Positions 34,851 to 43,464 of a DNA stretch of 64,000 nucleotides are shown here, in pieces (position 1 is the stretch's first letter; the number at the start of each line of letters is the position of its first letter). The notes under the pieces were generated by a model. The model ran no database searches and was not told the origin of the DNA. It worked only from the letters and a program-made list of their open reading frames with translations. Position numbers and translations under genes: made by a program. Source of the stretch: Terrisporobacter mayombei (GTDB lineage Bacteria > Bacillota > Clostridia > Peptostreptococcales > Peptostreptococcaceae); assembly GCF_020748465.1 (NCBI RefSeq), contig NZ_JAHZMP010000001.1, forward strand, positions 1,178,001 through 1,242,000, in the 5' to 3' direction.

Positions 34851-35732
34851 TTATGATAAAGTTCTGAACTCATATCCATTATCTTTAAAGTATTTTATTA
34901 CATCTGGTAAAGCTTTAGCTGTTTCTTCTTTTCCATAAGTATCATGCATTAAAAGAACTACCATTTCTTTTCCTTTTGAAGTTTTAATAGTATAATCAAG
35001 TAATTCTTGAGCATTTTTTCTTTTTCCTTCAGCGTCTGCACTTAGAGATGTCCAGTCAATAGATACCATATTATTTTCGTCTAAATACTTATCTAAAGGT
35101 TCCATACCCTTCCAAGACATATATCCTCCTGGGCATCTTATTACTCTTGTTGAGAAGTATTTACCTAAAATATCTTGTAATAACTTATCATTTTTATCAA
35201 AGTCTTCTTTAAATGCTTTCATATCTAAAGTTCTACCTGGGTATAACTTTTTAACATCATGAGTATATGAATGATTTGCTATGGCATGACCTTCATTAAA
35301 TTCTCTCTTTACAAGATCTTTTGCCTCTTGTCCACCATTTTCTATGTTTTGTCCAGTTAAGAAGAATGTTGCTTTTACATCTTCTTTCTTTAAAGTATCT
35401 AATACTTTTGGTGTATTAGTTTTAGATGTACCATCATCAAAAGTTAAAAATACTATTTTTTTACCATCATTAGTATAATCATACTTACTTAATTTTTCTG
35501 CTACTTTCTTTGCATCGTAAGAGTATTTTTCACCTTCATGACTAACACCAACTACATACTTTTTCTTTTCTTCTTCTTCTTTTCTTTTTTCTTCTGCTAT
35601 TCTTGCTTGTTCTGCTTTAATATGTCTTTGATTATCCACATATGCCAATGTCCTATTTAATACCCCAAATACAGTTAATCCTGCTACTAAGACTACCAGC
35701 GCCTTTTTCTTATTTATTCTTCTATTCCTCAT
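34851..35732 (-). CDS. pdaV: Peptidoglycan/polysaccharide deacetylase, PdaV-like
   Basis: It removes N-acetyl groups from wall glycan and so blocks lysozyme. The product has about 293 residues with an N-terminal membrane anchor and a NodB domain (about 90-290). All NodB motifs are visible: VFLTFDDGTS (metal Asp), NHSYTHD (two metal His), RCPGGYMSW, SIDWTSLSAD and VLLMHDTYG (catalytic His). It lies beside rsiV-sigV, as pdaV does in Clostridioides difficile, where it is induced by lysozyme. A terminator separates it from rsiV, so it has its own promoter. The ATG at 35732 has AGGAG 9 bases ahead. Confidence 0.85.
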   Translation of the reverse strand: MRNRRINKKKALVVLVAGLTVFGVLNRTLAYVDNQRHIKAEQARIAEEKRKEEEEKKKYVVGVSHEGEKYSYDAKKVAEKLSKYDYTNDGKKIVFLTFDDGTSKTNTPKVLDTLKKEDVKATFFLTGQNIENGGQEAKDLVKREFNEGHAIANHSYTHDVKKLYPGRTLDMKAFKEDFDKNDKLLQDILGKYFSTRVIRCPGGYMSWKGMEPLDKYLDENNMVSIDWTSLSADAEGKRKNAQELLDYTIKTSKGKEMVVLLMHDTYGKEETAKALPDVIKYFKDNGYEFRTLS

Positions 35733-35962
35733 AAATCTCAACTCCTACCTCTATTAGTTCTAAGCCATATTTTATCGCTTTTGATGTTTTCACGTAACAA
35801 TTTGTCGACATATATAAGTATAAACCAGTTGTGTATTGTCATTCAATAGATTTTTTGTTACAAATCTGATATAAAAAATTTTATTTTTTTCTAAAACTTT
35901 TTAAAATGCCAGGTGTAGGAGTTATCCACAATTTATTAAGTTTTCTTAATAAATGCTCAAAC

Positions 35963-35987
35963 AAAAAAAAGGGCATTTCTGCCCTTT
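35963..35987 (-). terminator. Terminator of the sigV-rsiV operon
   Basis: AAAGGGCA pairs with TGCCCTTT around a short loop, then eight T's on the minus strand. Confidence 0.9.
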
Positions 35988-36022
35988 AAAATATTTAACT
36001 TATATTAATTTCAATACTTCAT

Positions 36023-36883
36023 TTACTTCATAAGTTGCTTAGTAACCTCTTTAGGAATAGTAAATTCTACTAAACCAGAAGCTCCTGGCGCAACTTCATA
36101 TTTATCAAAACATATAACTATTTCATTCTTATCGTTTATATAAAAACCTTGATCTTTCTTGATTTTAGTAAAAATATCCATCTCATCATCAATCCAGTAA
36201 ACGTCATTCGGATCCTTTTTAGTTCTTTCTCTCATCTGGCTTTTAATATTTTCGCTTATAACATTTACATAGTCGCTTCCTTTAAACATCCCTTCCAATG
36301 TTAAAACTGTTTGATTTTTCTTGTCTATATTGTAAAACTTTCTCGTTGTGCTAGATGAACCTTGAGCATAGTAATTATAAATTACCAATGATAAAACATT
36401 ATCATTTTCATTTATTACTTCGTACCAAGACTTGGCATATTCTCTACCTTCCACACCTAACTCTTCTAGATCTTTTACGTCTTTTAAATAATCCTCATAT
36501 AATTTTTTGCCTTCAGCTTCAAACTTTTTATTTAATTTATATTCTAAGTCCTTGTCTTTTAAACCTTCTATTTTTGGTACATCAATAGAAACATCATATC
36601 CATTTTTGTTTACTCTATAATTCTTGAAATTCATAACTTTTATTATATTTCCTATTACAGGTATATTTTCAAGAGTGTTTGCAAAAGCTGGACTTAAATT
36701 AACAGCACCAATTATTACACATATTGATGCAGCAACAGTAGACCATTTAGCTATTCTACTTTTTTTATTTCTATTTGTATTTAAAGCATCATTTACTACA
36801 TCATTCAATTTATCTGGGATTTCTATATTGTTATAGTTTTGTTTTAAATCTTCTATTTTTTTATTTTTTTTCAAAACCTTCAC
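36023..36883 (-). CDS. rsiV: Anti-sigma factor RsiV-like (DUF3298)
   Basis: The 286-residue product has a short cytoplasmic N-terminal region that would hold SigV, one membrane segment (residues 42-62), and an extracellular DUF3298-type domain (about 95-285). In B. subtilis and C. difficile this protein binds lysozyme, is cleaved and releases SigV. The membrane-proximal FANTLENIPVIGNIIKVMNF is characteristic of clostridial RsiV/DUF4179-like proteins. It overlaps the sigV stop by 4 bases (ATGA), so translation is coupled. Confidence 0.88.
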   Translation of the reverse strand: MKVLKKNKKIEDLKQNYNNIEIPDKLNDVVNDALNTNRNKKSRIAKWSTVAASICVIIGAVNLSPAFANTLENIPVIGNIIKVMNFKNYRVNKNGYDVSIDVPKIEGLKDKDLEYKLNKKFEAEGKKLYEDYLKDVKDLEELGVEGREYAKSWYEVINENDNVLSLVIYNYYAQGSSSTTRKFYNIDKKNQTVLTLEGMFKGSDYVNVISENIKSQMRERTKKDPNDVYWIDDEMDIFTKIKKDQGFYINDKNEIVICFDKYEVAPGASGLVEFTIPKEVTKQLMK

Positions 36884-37386
36884 TCCTCTTCATCAATGAG
36901 ATCTATTTTCAATTTTGATAATCCGTTATAAAGTCTTGTTTTTATGGTGTTTTCATTTTCATTTAGTATCTGGGCTATATCTCCTATTTTCATATCTTCA
37001 AAATATCTTAGTACGATCACAATCCTATACTTTTCAGGTAATCTCTCCAAAGCCTCTTGTAAGTCTATATCTTCGTATGTATCATACCCTATTGCTTTTT
37101 CCTCTTGTAGATCATCACTTATTGCCACATACTTTTTATTTTTTCTAATATAATCTATTGCACAATTTGATACTATTTGATAAATCCAAGATTTAATGCT
37201 ATCTATGTTTTTGAGAGTGTTTATATTAACTAATGATTTACAGACAGCATCATGCACTATATCCAGTGCATCATCTTTATTTTTTACATAGCTGTAAGCA
37301 AACCTATATAAAGATTCTTTATTTTCAACTATATATTTCTTTATTTGTTTTTCTTTTTTTCTTTCTACTAAGCTTAGTAATTTCAT
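36880..37386 (-). CDS. sigV: ECF RNA polymerase sigma factor SigV (CsfV)
   Basis: The 168-residue ECF sigma factor has region 2 at about residues 22-85 (YRFAYSYVKNKDDALDIVHDAV, then SWIYQIVSNCAIDYIRK) and region 4 at about 112-165 (ALERLPEKYRIVIVLRYFEDM, then IGDIAQILNENENTIKTRL). It directs transcription of envelope-protection genes when RsiV is degraded. AGGTG lies 11 bases ahead of the ATG. A plausible ECF promoter lies 25-55 bases upstream, in line with autoregulation. Confidence 0.9.
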   Translation of the reverse strand: MKLLSLVERKKEKQIKKYIVENKESLYRFAYSYVKNKDDALDIVHDAVCKSLVNINTLKNIDSIKSWIYQIVSNCAIDYIRKNKKYVAISDDLQEEKAIGYDTYEDIDLQEALERLPEKYRIVIVLRYFEDMKIGDIAQILNENENTIKTRLYNGLSKLKIDLIDEEE

Positions 37387-37412
37387 TTCATTTGTTCACC
37401 TCTCATATATTA

Positions 37413-37441
37413 GACGTTTTATATAATTTAAAAAGTTTTGA
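37413..37441 (-). promoter_or_regulatory. Candidate SigV-dependent promoter of sigV-rsiV
   Basis: On the minus strand TCAAAAC (plus 37435-37441) and CGTC (plus 37413-37416) are separated by 18 bases. This resembles the AAC / CGTC pattern of SigV-type ECF promoters. The -35 block is not perfect. Confidence 0.45.
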
Positions 37442-37553
37442 AAATTATCTACTTTATAATAATTTTTTTATTACTATACTCATTATCTCTTAATACAATA
37501 AAAAAGACCACCTCATTATTGAAGTAATCCTCTTTATTTTATACAGTCTTTAA

Positions 37554-37922
37554 TTATTTACTATATTTCATATATTTAGGTATAGCACCTCTTACTCCAC
37601 CTGTTGGGTCTATTACATCTCCATTAAATCTAGGCATTAAATGTATATGAACATGAAAGACTGTTTGACCGCCCGCTTCATTTACATTTACGCCCACATT
37701 ATATCCATTTGGACTATATTTTTCATCTAAAAATTCTTTTCCCTGATCTACTAAATCGAAGATTGCTTCTCTTTCTTCTTTTGTAATGTCAAAGAAGTTT
37801 GCAACGTGACGCTTTGGTATTACTAGCATATGACCTGGCGTTGCCGGAAATTTATCAAAAATAGCATAAGCAAGGTCATTTTCCAATACATAATCTTTTA
37901 TTTCACAAAATATACAGCTCAT
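37554..37922 (-). CDS. HIT-family (histidine triad) nucleotide hydrolase
   Basis: The cytoplasmic product has 122 residues. It opens with CIFCEIKDYV, has GHMLVIPKRHVANFFD in the middle and the catalytic triad HVHIHLMP near residue 95. HIT proteins of this branch hydrolyse AMP-linked phosphoramidates (Hint-like); the physiological substrate is usually unknown. It lies between the sigV locus and the pseudokinase, and the hairpin ending the pseudokinase gene separates it from that gene. Confidence 0.9.
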   Translation of the reverse strand: MSCIFCEIKDYVLENDLAYAIFDKFPATPGHMLVIPKRHVANFFDITKEEREAIFDLVDQGKEFLDEKYSPNGYNVGVNVNEAGGQTVFHVHIHLMPRFNGDVIDPTGGVRGAIPKYMKYSK

Positions 37923-37974
37923 TTTACTTACTCCTTGCTCTTTATTATTTCTACCTTTTGCTTAACATCTTAAT

Positions 37975-38002
37975 AAAAACAGCTATATAGATAGCTGTTT
38001 TT
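37975..38002 (-). terminator. Terminator overlapping the end of the pseudokinase gene
   Basis: AAACAGCTAT pairs with ATAGCTGTTT around a 4-base loop, with T's on the minus strand. The stop codon of the upstream gene lies in the stem. Confidence 0.85.
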
Positions 38003-39398
38003 TTAATTTATTTCCTGTTACATTATTTATTTCTGAGTCTGGCACATTATTTCCACTATCTCCTCCATTGTCTCCATCTGGCGGAGGGTTAGGTGTTGGT
38101 GTTTCTTCTCCTCCAGTATTTGAGTTATCATCTCCTGGATTAGAAGGTTCTCCATTATTATCATCGGATGGTGGTTTTACTGTATTGTTATTATTACCAT
38201 TGTTGTTACCATTATTATTTCCAGTATTATTATTATTATTGTTGTTGTGATTATTGTTGTTGTGATTATTGTTGTTGTGATTATTATTGTAATTATTATC
38301 TATATTATTGCTACTATTACTATTTTCATCTGAATAATAATCATTTTGATATGTATCTACATTGTTAGATTGAGTATCTTCTGCATCAGTTGCTTCAACT
38401 TCTGTATTTTCTTCTACTTCTACAGGTTCTTCTTCAACAGGCTCTTCTTTTACTACATTTGTAGTTTGTTCACTTCTACTACTTTCTTTATTATCCTTAT
38501 TAAGTAGTTCAATACCTTTTACACCTATTGCTAAAACTAGAAAAATAGCTGCACAAGCACATACTTTCTTTATTAATCCTCTTTTCTTTGATGTAGAATC
38601 ATGTTTTTCTAAATATTCTCCTTCTACACTTGAATCACTTTCATCTAATACTTTTTCAACGTCTATCGGTAGGCTCTCTAGACAAGCATTCACATCTAAT
38701 AATAACTCATTTAAATTTTCATATATGTATTTTGACTTATCTGTAGTCGCACTATATATAATACTAAATACCTCTTCATTATCAATATTTTTCTTTAGTT
38801 TTCTTTTACTAAAATCAAAATCTCTAGTTATTAATGTGTATAAAATAATACCTATAGAATAAATGTCTTCTTCTTTTCCAGCCTCAAAATCCTCTTCATC
38901 GATAAGTTTTCCTGACTCATCGTATTTTTGCTCTAAATATGATAGTACATCAACTTTCACAACACCTTCTGAATTTATAAATATGTTTTCTGTATCTAGA
39001 TTTTCATGACTTAATGATTTATGGTGAAACTCTTTTAAAGCTTCTGCCACTTGCTTAATTATATCTAGACTTTGTCTATAAGTATGTTTGCTAAATACTA
39101 CTTTGTTCCATAAACTTCTGCTTTCAAAATACTCTGTTTCCACGTAGTAATAAATATAATTATTTTCTACAAAACTAGATATATCATTTAATCCTATCAG
39201 ATTTTCATGTTTTAAATCTTTTAACATATTTATTTTTTCTGTTATATCTTTGATATATCTTTTATTATTGCTTTCTTTCCTTAGAACTTTTATACGTACT
39301 TTTTGCTGTGTTTCATTATTTATAGCCACATATACTTCAGCAGAATCATCTTTTTCTACTAGCTGGATATCGGTGTATTTATTCCTGAAATCTTCCAT
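37983..39398 (-). CDS. Transmembrane Ser/Thr pseudokinase with Asn-rich extracellular tail
   Basis: The 471-residue product has a protein-kinase fold at residues 8-235. The ATP-binding Lys is kept (VRIKVL), but the catalytic HRDLKPEN loop reads HENLDTEN and the DFG metal site reads VLS within VKVDVLSY. The usual catalytic Asp residues are therefore missing and phosphotransfer is unlikely. A membrane segment (about 273-295) leads to an external part: an acidic Glu/Val-rich stretch, then Asn runs interrupted by His (HNNNNHNNNN) and a Pro/Gly/Asp-rich end. It is probably a membrane scaffold or sensor. No PASTA domain is present, and it stands alone. Confidence 0.8.
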   Translation of the reverse strand: MEDFRNKYTDIQLVEKDDSAEVYVAINNETQQKVRIKVLRKESNNKRYIKDITEKINMLKDLKHENLIGLNDISSFVENNYIYYYVETEYFESRSLWNKVVFSKHTYRQSLDIIKQVAEALKEFHHKSLSHENLDTENIFINSEGVVKVDVLSYLEQKYDESGKLIDEEDFEAGKEEDIYSIGIILYTLITRDFDFSKRKLKKNIDNEEVFSIIYSATTDKSKYIYENLNELLLDVNACLESLPIDVEKVLDESDSSVEGEYLEKHDSTSKKRGLIKKVCACAAIFLVLAIGVKGIELLNKDNKESSRSEQTTNVVKEEPVEEEPVEVEENTEVEATDAEDTQSNNVDTYQNDYYSDENSNSSNNIDNNYNNNHNNNNHNNNNHNNNNNNNTGNNNGNNNGNNNNTVKPPSDDNNGEPSNPGDDNSNTGGEETPTPNPPPDGDNGGDSGNNVPDSEINNVTGNKLKKQLSI

Positions 39399-39525
39399 AT
39401 ATTATTCCTCCATAATTTAATTCCATTTTTACCCAATAACAATTAACTTAATTATACAAAATTTGTAAATAATTATCTATATTTGTAGCTGATTTTTTTA
39501 TATTATTGTCACTTTTTAGAGTAAT

Positions 39526-39557
39526 AAAAGAGTGTATTATTTTTTAATACACTCTTT
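39526..39557 (-). terminator. Terminator of the thioesterase gene
   Basis: A 13-bp perfect stem, AAAGAGTGTATTA with its complement, followed by T's on the minus strand. Confidence 0.9.
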
Positions 39558-39583
39558 ACAGTCATAATTGATATTTATTTGTA

Positions 39584-40021
39584 CTATAAATCTAATTTCT
39601 TTTCTATATTGTAATAAGAATTAGTAACCTTGGCGATTAGTCTATCACTATCATCCCATATATCTATGTCATAAACTAGAATCTTCTTTCCAAATTTGAT
39701 TTCCTTGGCAATAGCTATTAGCTTTTTAGATTCTATAGCAGGATTTAAATAAGTAATATTACTTGAAGTAGTTGCTACGTAGTTACCTCTAGACCATGCA
39801 GCTGTTCCTCCCACTGTATCTGCCAAAGTAAAAATACATCCTCCATGAACAGATTTTCCAGGATTTAAGTGACTTTTATTTATATCAATTTCTCCCTTTG
39901 CATAACCTTTTGAGATTGATATTATTTTTATACCTATCTCCTTTGCAAATCCATCTAAACTATTTCTGTGTTCTATCATTTTTTTGTAATTTACTTTATC
40001 TATAATATCTAGTTTTTCCAA
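39584..40021 (-). CDS. PaaI-family hotdog-fold acyl-CoA thioesterase
   Basis: The 145-residue product is a single hotdog domain. HLNPGKSVHGGCIFTLADTVGG (about residues 50-71) is the PaaI/YbgC-type active-site helix with the conserved HGG and an acidic residue (Asp) on the helix. It hydrolyses an acyl-CoA, with specificity unknown. The gene has its own terminator, and no neighbours point to a pathway. Confidence 0.85.
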   Translation of the reverse strand: MEKLDIIDKVNYKKMIEHRNSLDGFAKEIGIKIISISKGYAKGEIDINKSHLNPGKSVHGGCIFTLADTVGGTAAWSRGNYVATTSSNITYLNPAIESKKLIAIAKEIKFGKKILVYDIDIWDDSDRLIAKVTNSYYNIEKKLDL

Positions 40022-40146
40022 TTTATTTTGCCCCCTTAATATGCTATTTTCAATAATTTTTATAAATATTTTACCATAGTATTATAATATCTCTCTTATT
40101 AAAAAATATAAATAGAAATTCTTATTTATATTTTGCTTTTCAAAAT

Positions 40147-40177
40147 AAAAAAACAGCTATATTAATAGCTGTTTTTT
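40147..40177 (-). terminator. Terminator of the PTS operon
   Basis: AAACAGCTAT pairs with ATAGCTGTTT around a 3-4-base loop, with T's on the minus strand. The stem repeats that of the hairpin at 37975-38002. Confidence 0.9.
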
Positions 40178-40198
40178 ACAATAACAATAATGTTATTT

Positions 40199-41041
40199 TT
40201 ATACAATTCCAAAACCAGCTAATGCTATACAAATTAACATTACTGATATAAGTATTGTTGTAGTTTTTACTTTTTTACCAAGTAACCAATACATAACTCC
40301 GAATATTATGGCCGGAAGCATACATGGCATAATTTGATCTAAGTATGTTTGAATTGGCTCTGCCCACTTCCCACTACCAACATTTATACTAAGTTCTAGC
40401 ATAACATTTGATGCTGTCATACCTCCAATAACCATAAGTCCTAGCATTGATGTAGCTTCCATTATTTGAGAAACTATGTTTGATCCACTTACATCTTTGA
40501 AGAACTGTGTTCCATATTTAAATCCTTTGTCTAAACAAATATAACGTATTATGAAGTGAGGTATGTTTATAATTAATAGGAATAATATTGGTCCCATTAT
40601 GTTACCTTGTGATGCTAAGGCTATACCTACACCTGCAGCTATAAGTTTTAAAGTTCCCCAGAAGAATGAATCTCCTATTCCCGATACAGGTCCCATTAAA
40701 CTTGATTTAACTGCATTTATACCATTTTCATCAAAGTTTTCATTCTTTGCATTTTCTTCTTCCATAGCTCCTGAAATACCTACTAATAAAGTACTTAGGT
40801 GGGGAGTAACTGACATAAATTCAAGATGTCTTTTTAATGCTTTAGATGTTTTTTCCTTGTCACCTTTGTATAGTCTACGAATAATTGGTGCCATTGTATA
40901 TGCATATGCTAAGTTTTGCATACGTTCATAGTTCCATGATGAATCTACTGTTAAAGATCTTCTAAAACATTTCCAAAAATCTTTTCTAGTTATTTGACTT
41001 TCTGTTGAAATTGTCTCTGGCTTTTTAGAATTCGTTGTCAT
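40199..41041 (-). CDS. PTS mannose/fructose/sorbose-family subunit IID
   Basis: The 280-residue product is a membrane component that works with IIC to move the sugar. RKDFWKCFRRSLTVDSSWNYERMQ at the N-terminus, GAMEEENA and SLMGPVSGIGDSFFWGTL are IID hallmarks. It overlaps IIC by 17 bases, with AAGGAGG inside the IIC coding end. It is the last gene of a six-gene operon gntR-IIA-btpA-IIB-IIC-IID. The sugar is unknown; the family covers mannose, sorbose, amino sugars and glycated amino acids. Confidence 0.93.
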   Translation of the reverse strand: MTTNSKKPETISTESQITRKDFWKCFRRSLTVDSSWNYERMQNLAYAYTMAPIIRRLYKGDKEKTSKALKRHLEFMSVTPHLSTLLVGISGAMEEENAKNENFDENGINAVKSSLMGPVSGIGDSFFWGTLKLIAAGVGIALASQGNIMGPILFLLIINIPHFIIRYICLDKGFKYGTQFFKDVSGSNIVSQIMEATSMLGLMVIGGMTASNVMLELSINVGSGKWAEPIQTYLDQIMPCMLPAIIFGVMYWLLGKKVKTTTILISVMLICIALAGFGIV

Positions 41042-41786
41042 CTACTATTACCTCCTTATTCCCTGAATTATAGTTTACATATATTAAAGCTATTGCTAAT
41101 CCAAATAAAGCAACTCCTGTTACTGTTATTTTTAAATATGCTACCATTATAAATCCTAATAAAAGAAAGGCTACCGTTTTTTTGTTTAACATCATTCTAG
41201 CTAACATGGCAAAACCTATAGCTGGTATTACTCCTGCAGCAACATCCATTCCATGTATAACAAATTCAGGAATATAAGAAAGTATTTTTTCTATTGCTGG
41301 AACTCCTAAAGAGAAACCAAAGCCTACTATTAATGCTAAAATTATTTTATTACCTATACCAAATATTATTTGCATACGTTCTACGCCTTCGATATCTCCT
41401 TCTTCAGCATAACGGTCTGCAATATGAGATCCCCATGTAAGAACTACTGTCATAAGGAAATTATCAATTAAAAGTACTAATGTTGCTATTGGTACTGCAA
41501 GTACTACTGCTGAAGATACTTCTTGTCCAGTTAATATTACAAATGCTGTTGCTATAATTGAACCAGAAACGAAATCTGGTGGATTACTTGCTCCAACTGG
41601 GAATGCTCCCATAAATACTAGCTCTAACGTAGACCCTATTACTATACCTGTATGCAAATCGCCTAATGCTAAACCAACAAGTGGTGCTACAACTATTGGT
41701 CTATTGTGCATAGTAGAACCTACGTAACTATGCATGTATGCAAAGAAAGCGATAAGAGTAATTAAAACAACTTGTGTTATTTGCAT
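41025..41786 (-). CDS. PTS mannose/fructose/sorbose-family subunit IIC
   Basis: The 253-residue polytopic membrane subunit carries NRPIVVAPLVGLALGDLHTGIVIGSTLELVFMG at residues 28-60, a IIC-Man signature, followed by four to five further hydrophobic helices. With IID it forms the channel. It lies 23 bases downstream of the IIB gene in the same operon. Confidence 0.93.
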   Translation of the reverse strand: MQITQVVLITLIAFFAYMHSYVGSTMHNRPIVVAPLVGLALGDLHTGIVIGSTLELVFMGAFPVGASNPPDFVSGSIIATAFVILTGQEVSSAVVLAVPIATLVLLIDNFLMTVVLTWGSHIADRYAEEGDIEGVERMQIIFGIGNKIILALIVGFGFSLGVPAIEKILSYIPEFVIHGMDVAAGVIPAIGFAMLARMMLNKKTVAFLLLGFIMVAYLKITVTGVALFGLAIALIYVNYNSGNKEVIVDDNEF

Positions 41787-41809
41787 ATCTATCTCCCCCT
41801 AATAAGTAT

Positions 41810-42280
41810 TTATATTAATTTCATTACATCTGTGCTATCATCATCTGGAACTAATTGTACAAATACACTTCTTCCTTCTTCTGATAACTCTTTTATCATT
41901 TTTATATCATCTTGTGATACATTTACAGCTTTTGATATGTTCTTTCTATCATCTCCTGATTTTGTTCCTCCTAGATTTATTGCTGTTATAGTTGGAACTT
42001 TTTTAGCTAGACGATAAACATCTTCCACTGATTCACAAAGTATTAATAAATTGTATTTGTCTGTAACTCCTGAATTAAGAGCTTTTGCTGAATCTTCTAT
42101 ACTTTTCATTACTAACTTAACATTTGATGGCTTAGCCATTCTAAGTCCTGCCATTCTTAAATCATCTTTTAATAATCCATCACTTGCTATTAAGATACAA
42201 TCTGTACTTAAAAATTTTGTCCAAGTAAATGCTACTTGTCCGTGTATAAGTCTGTGGTCAACCCTTACTAATTTAATCAT
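41810..42280 (-). CDS. PTS mannose/fructose/sorbose-family subunit IIB
   Basis: The 156-residue cytoplasmic phosphocarrier starts KLVRVDHRLIHGQVAFTW, with the phosphorylated His at position 13. It passes phosphate from IIA to the incoming sugar. Its start codon overlaps the btpA stop by one base, so the two are translationally coupled. Confidence 0.93.
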   Translation of the reverse strand: MIKLVRVDHRLIHGQVAFTWTKFLSTDCILIASDGLLKDDLRMAGLRMAKPSNVKLVMKSIEDSAKALNSGVTDKYNLLILCESVEDVYRLAKKVPTITAINLGGTKSGDDRKNISKAVNVSQDDIKMIKELSEEGRSVFVQLVPDDDSTDVMKLI

Positions 42281-43026
42281 TATAGTTCCTCCCTCATCTT
42301 TTTGATTTCATCCATAAATGTTTTAACATGATTTGCACTTACATCTCCAGTATCTTTAAATGTATCTTTAAAGTAACTTCCTACTATTGCAATATCACCT
42401 ACTTCAAGCTGTTTTTTTGCATTTTCTAGAGTAACTCCAGCAGCAATTACTAATGGAAAATCTCCTAAGTTTTTTCTGAATAATTCTATTTTCTCCATAG
42501 AAGTTTCTTCTCCAGTAGCATTTTCTGTAACAGCAATAGCATCACATCTAGTCATACCTATTTGTAAATCTTCTTCTACAGTTTTTTCTGATAAAATAGG
42601 TTGATATTTGAAACGCACTCCACCTATTAAATAAGCTTTGCAGTTTCCTCTATATAATTTAAAGAATTCTTCTAAAGTAGCTTCATCTCTTGGTTTAACG
42701 TGACCTACTACTGAGTCTACTTGGATGTAACTTGCATTATATCTATTTGCTAATTCAAATCCCATGGCATCAACATTTAAACAGTTAACTCCATAAGGTA
42801 TTGATAAATTTGATGTTGATACATACTCTAAAATTCTTTCTAAGTCATAGTAATTACCGTAGTAATTTTCTAACATTATTCCGTCTACACCGTTTTCCTC
42901 AAATATACGAATTTCTTCTTTAGCTCTTTCAAATATCTCTTCTGAAGTATCTCCTTTTAAATGAACCATAGCTATAATTGGCTTCTTATTTTTAAAAACT
43001 GATAAAATCCCCTTTGTCTCTCCCAT
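42280..43026 (-). CDS. BtpA/SgcQ-family TIM-barrel protein
   Basis: The 248-residue product starts IIAMVHLKGD and contains GVDGIMLENYYGNYYD, GVNCLNVDAMGFELANRY and VIAAGVTLENAKK, the order seen in BtpA/SgcQ proteins. The family is named after a photosystem I biogenesis factor, but in Firmicutes and E. coli (SgcQ) members lie in PTS operons and look like sugar-phosphate or nucleoside-processing barrels of unproven activity. Its place between IIA and IIB suggests that it acts on the imported phosphorylated substrate (inference). Confidence 0.85.
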   Translation of the reverse strand: MGETKGILSVFKNKKPIIAMVHLKGDTSEEIFERAKEEIRIFEENGVDGIMLENYYGNYYDLERILEYVSTSNLSIPYGVNCLNVDAMGFELANRYNASYIQVDSVVGHVKPRDEATLEEFFKLYRGNCKAYLIGGVRFKYQPILSEKTVEEDLQIGMTRCDAIAVTENATGEETSMEKIELFRKNLGDFPLVIAAGVTLENAKKQLEVGDIAIVGSYFKDTFKDTGDVSANHVKTFMDEIKKMREEL

Positions 43027-43440
43027 TTAAAACACCTCTTCTTCTTCATTAATCTCAATTGTCACATTTGTAACCCCAGCTTTTGATTCTTCTACTAATT
43101 GTTTTACATCTTCATCACTTAGTGAATCTGAGAATCTTGTAAGTAATTCTAATAACATATTTAAATTCATCCCAGAGAAAAGCTTAACATTTGGGTAAAT
43201 TGTTAATCTTAACATTGCAGTACAAACACTTGCGCCATATAAGTCTGATAAAATCACATATTCTGTTTCTTTGTCATTCGCAACTATATCTTCAATACTT
43301 TTTACATATTCTGCAGCGTTTTCTCCAGGATATAAACTATATGAAGTGACGCAACTTGCTAAATCACCTACTATCATTTTTGCTGAATCTAATAGACCTT
43401 TTGAAAAATCTCCATGAGATGCTAATAAAATTTTCCTCAT
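43027..43440 (-). CDS. PTS mannose/fructose/sorbose-family subunit IIA
   Basis: The 137-residue phosphocarrier accepts phosphate from HPr. MRKILLASHGDFSKGL places the active His at position 9, and LSDLYGASVCTAMLRL is the conserved second motif. It is directly followed by the BtpA-type gene and is the first transport gene behind the GntR regulator. Confidence 0.93.
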   Translation of the reverse strand: MRKILLASHGDFSKGLLDSAKMIVGDLASCVTSYSLYPGENAAEYVKSIEDIVANDKETEYVILSDLYGASVCTAMLRLTIYPNVKLFSGMNLNMLLELLTRFSDSLSDEDVKQLVEESKAGVTNVTIEINEEEEVF

Positions 43441-43464
43441 TTTTGTTCCCCTCTCGTTGTAAAA

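Noticed and set aside
37500..37540. Possible terminator downstream of the HIT gene
   Set aside because: Only a short interrupted stem can be drawn (AAAGA...TCTTT). It is too weak to list as a feature.
38160..38310. Tandem trinucleotide-like array (GTTATTATTGTT)
   Set aside because: It is in frame and encodes the Asn-rich tail of the pseudokinase, so it is a coding feature and not a separate repeat element.
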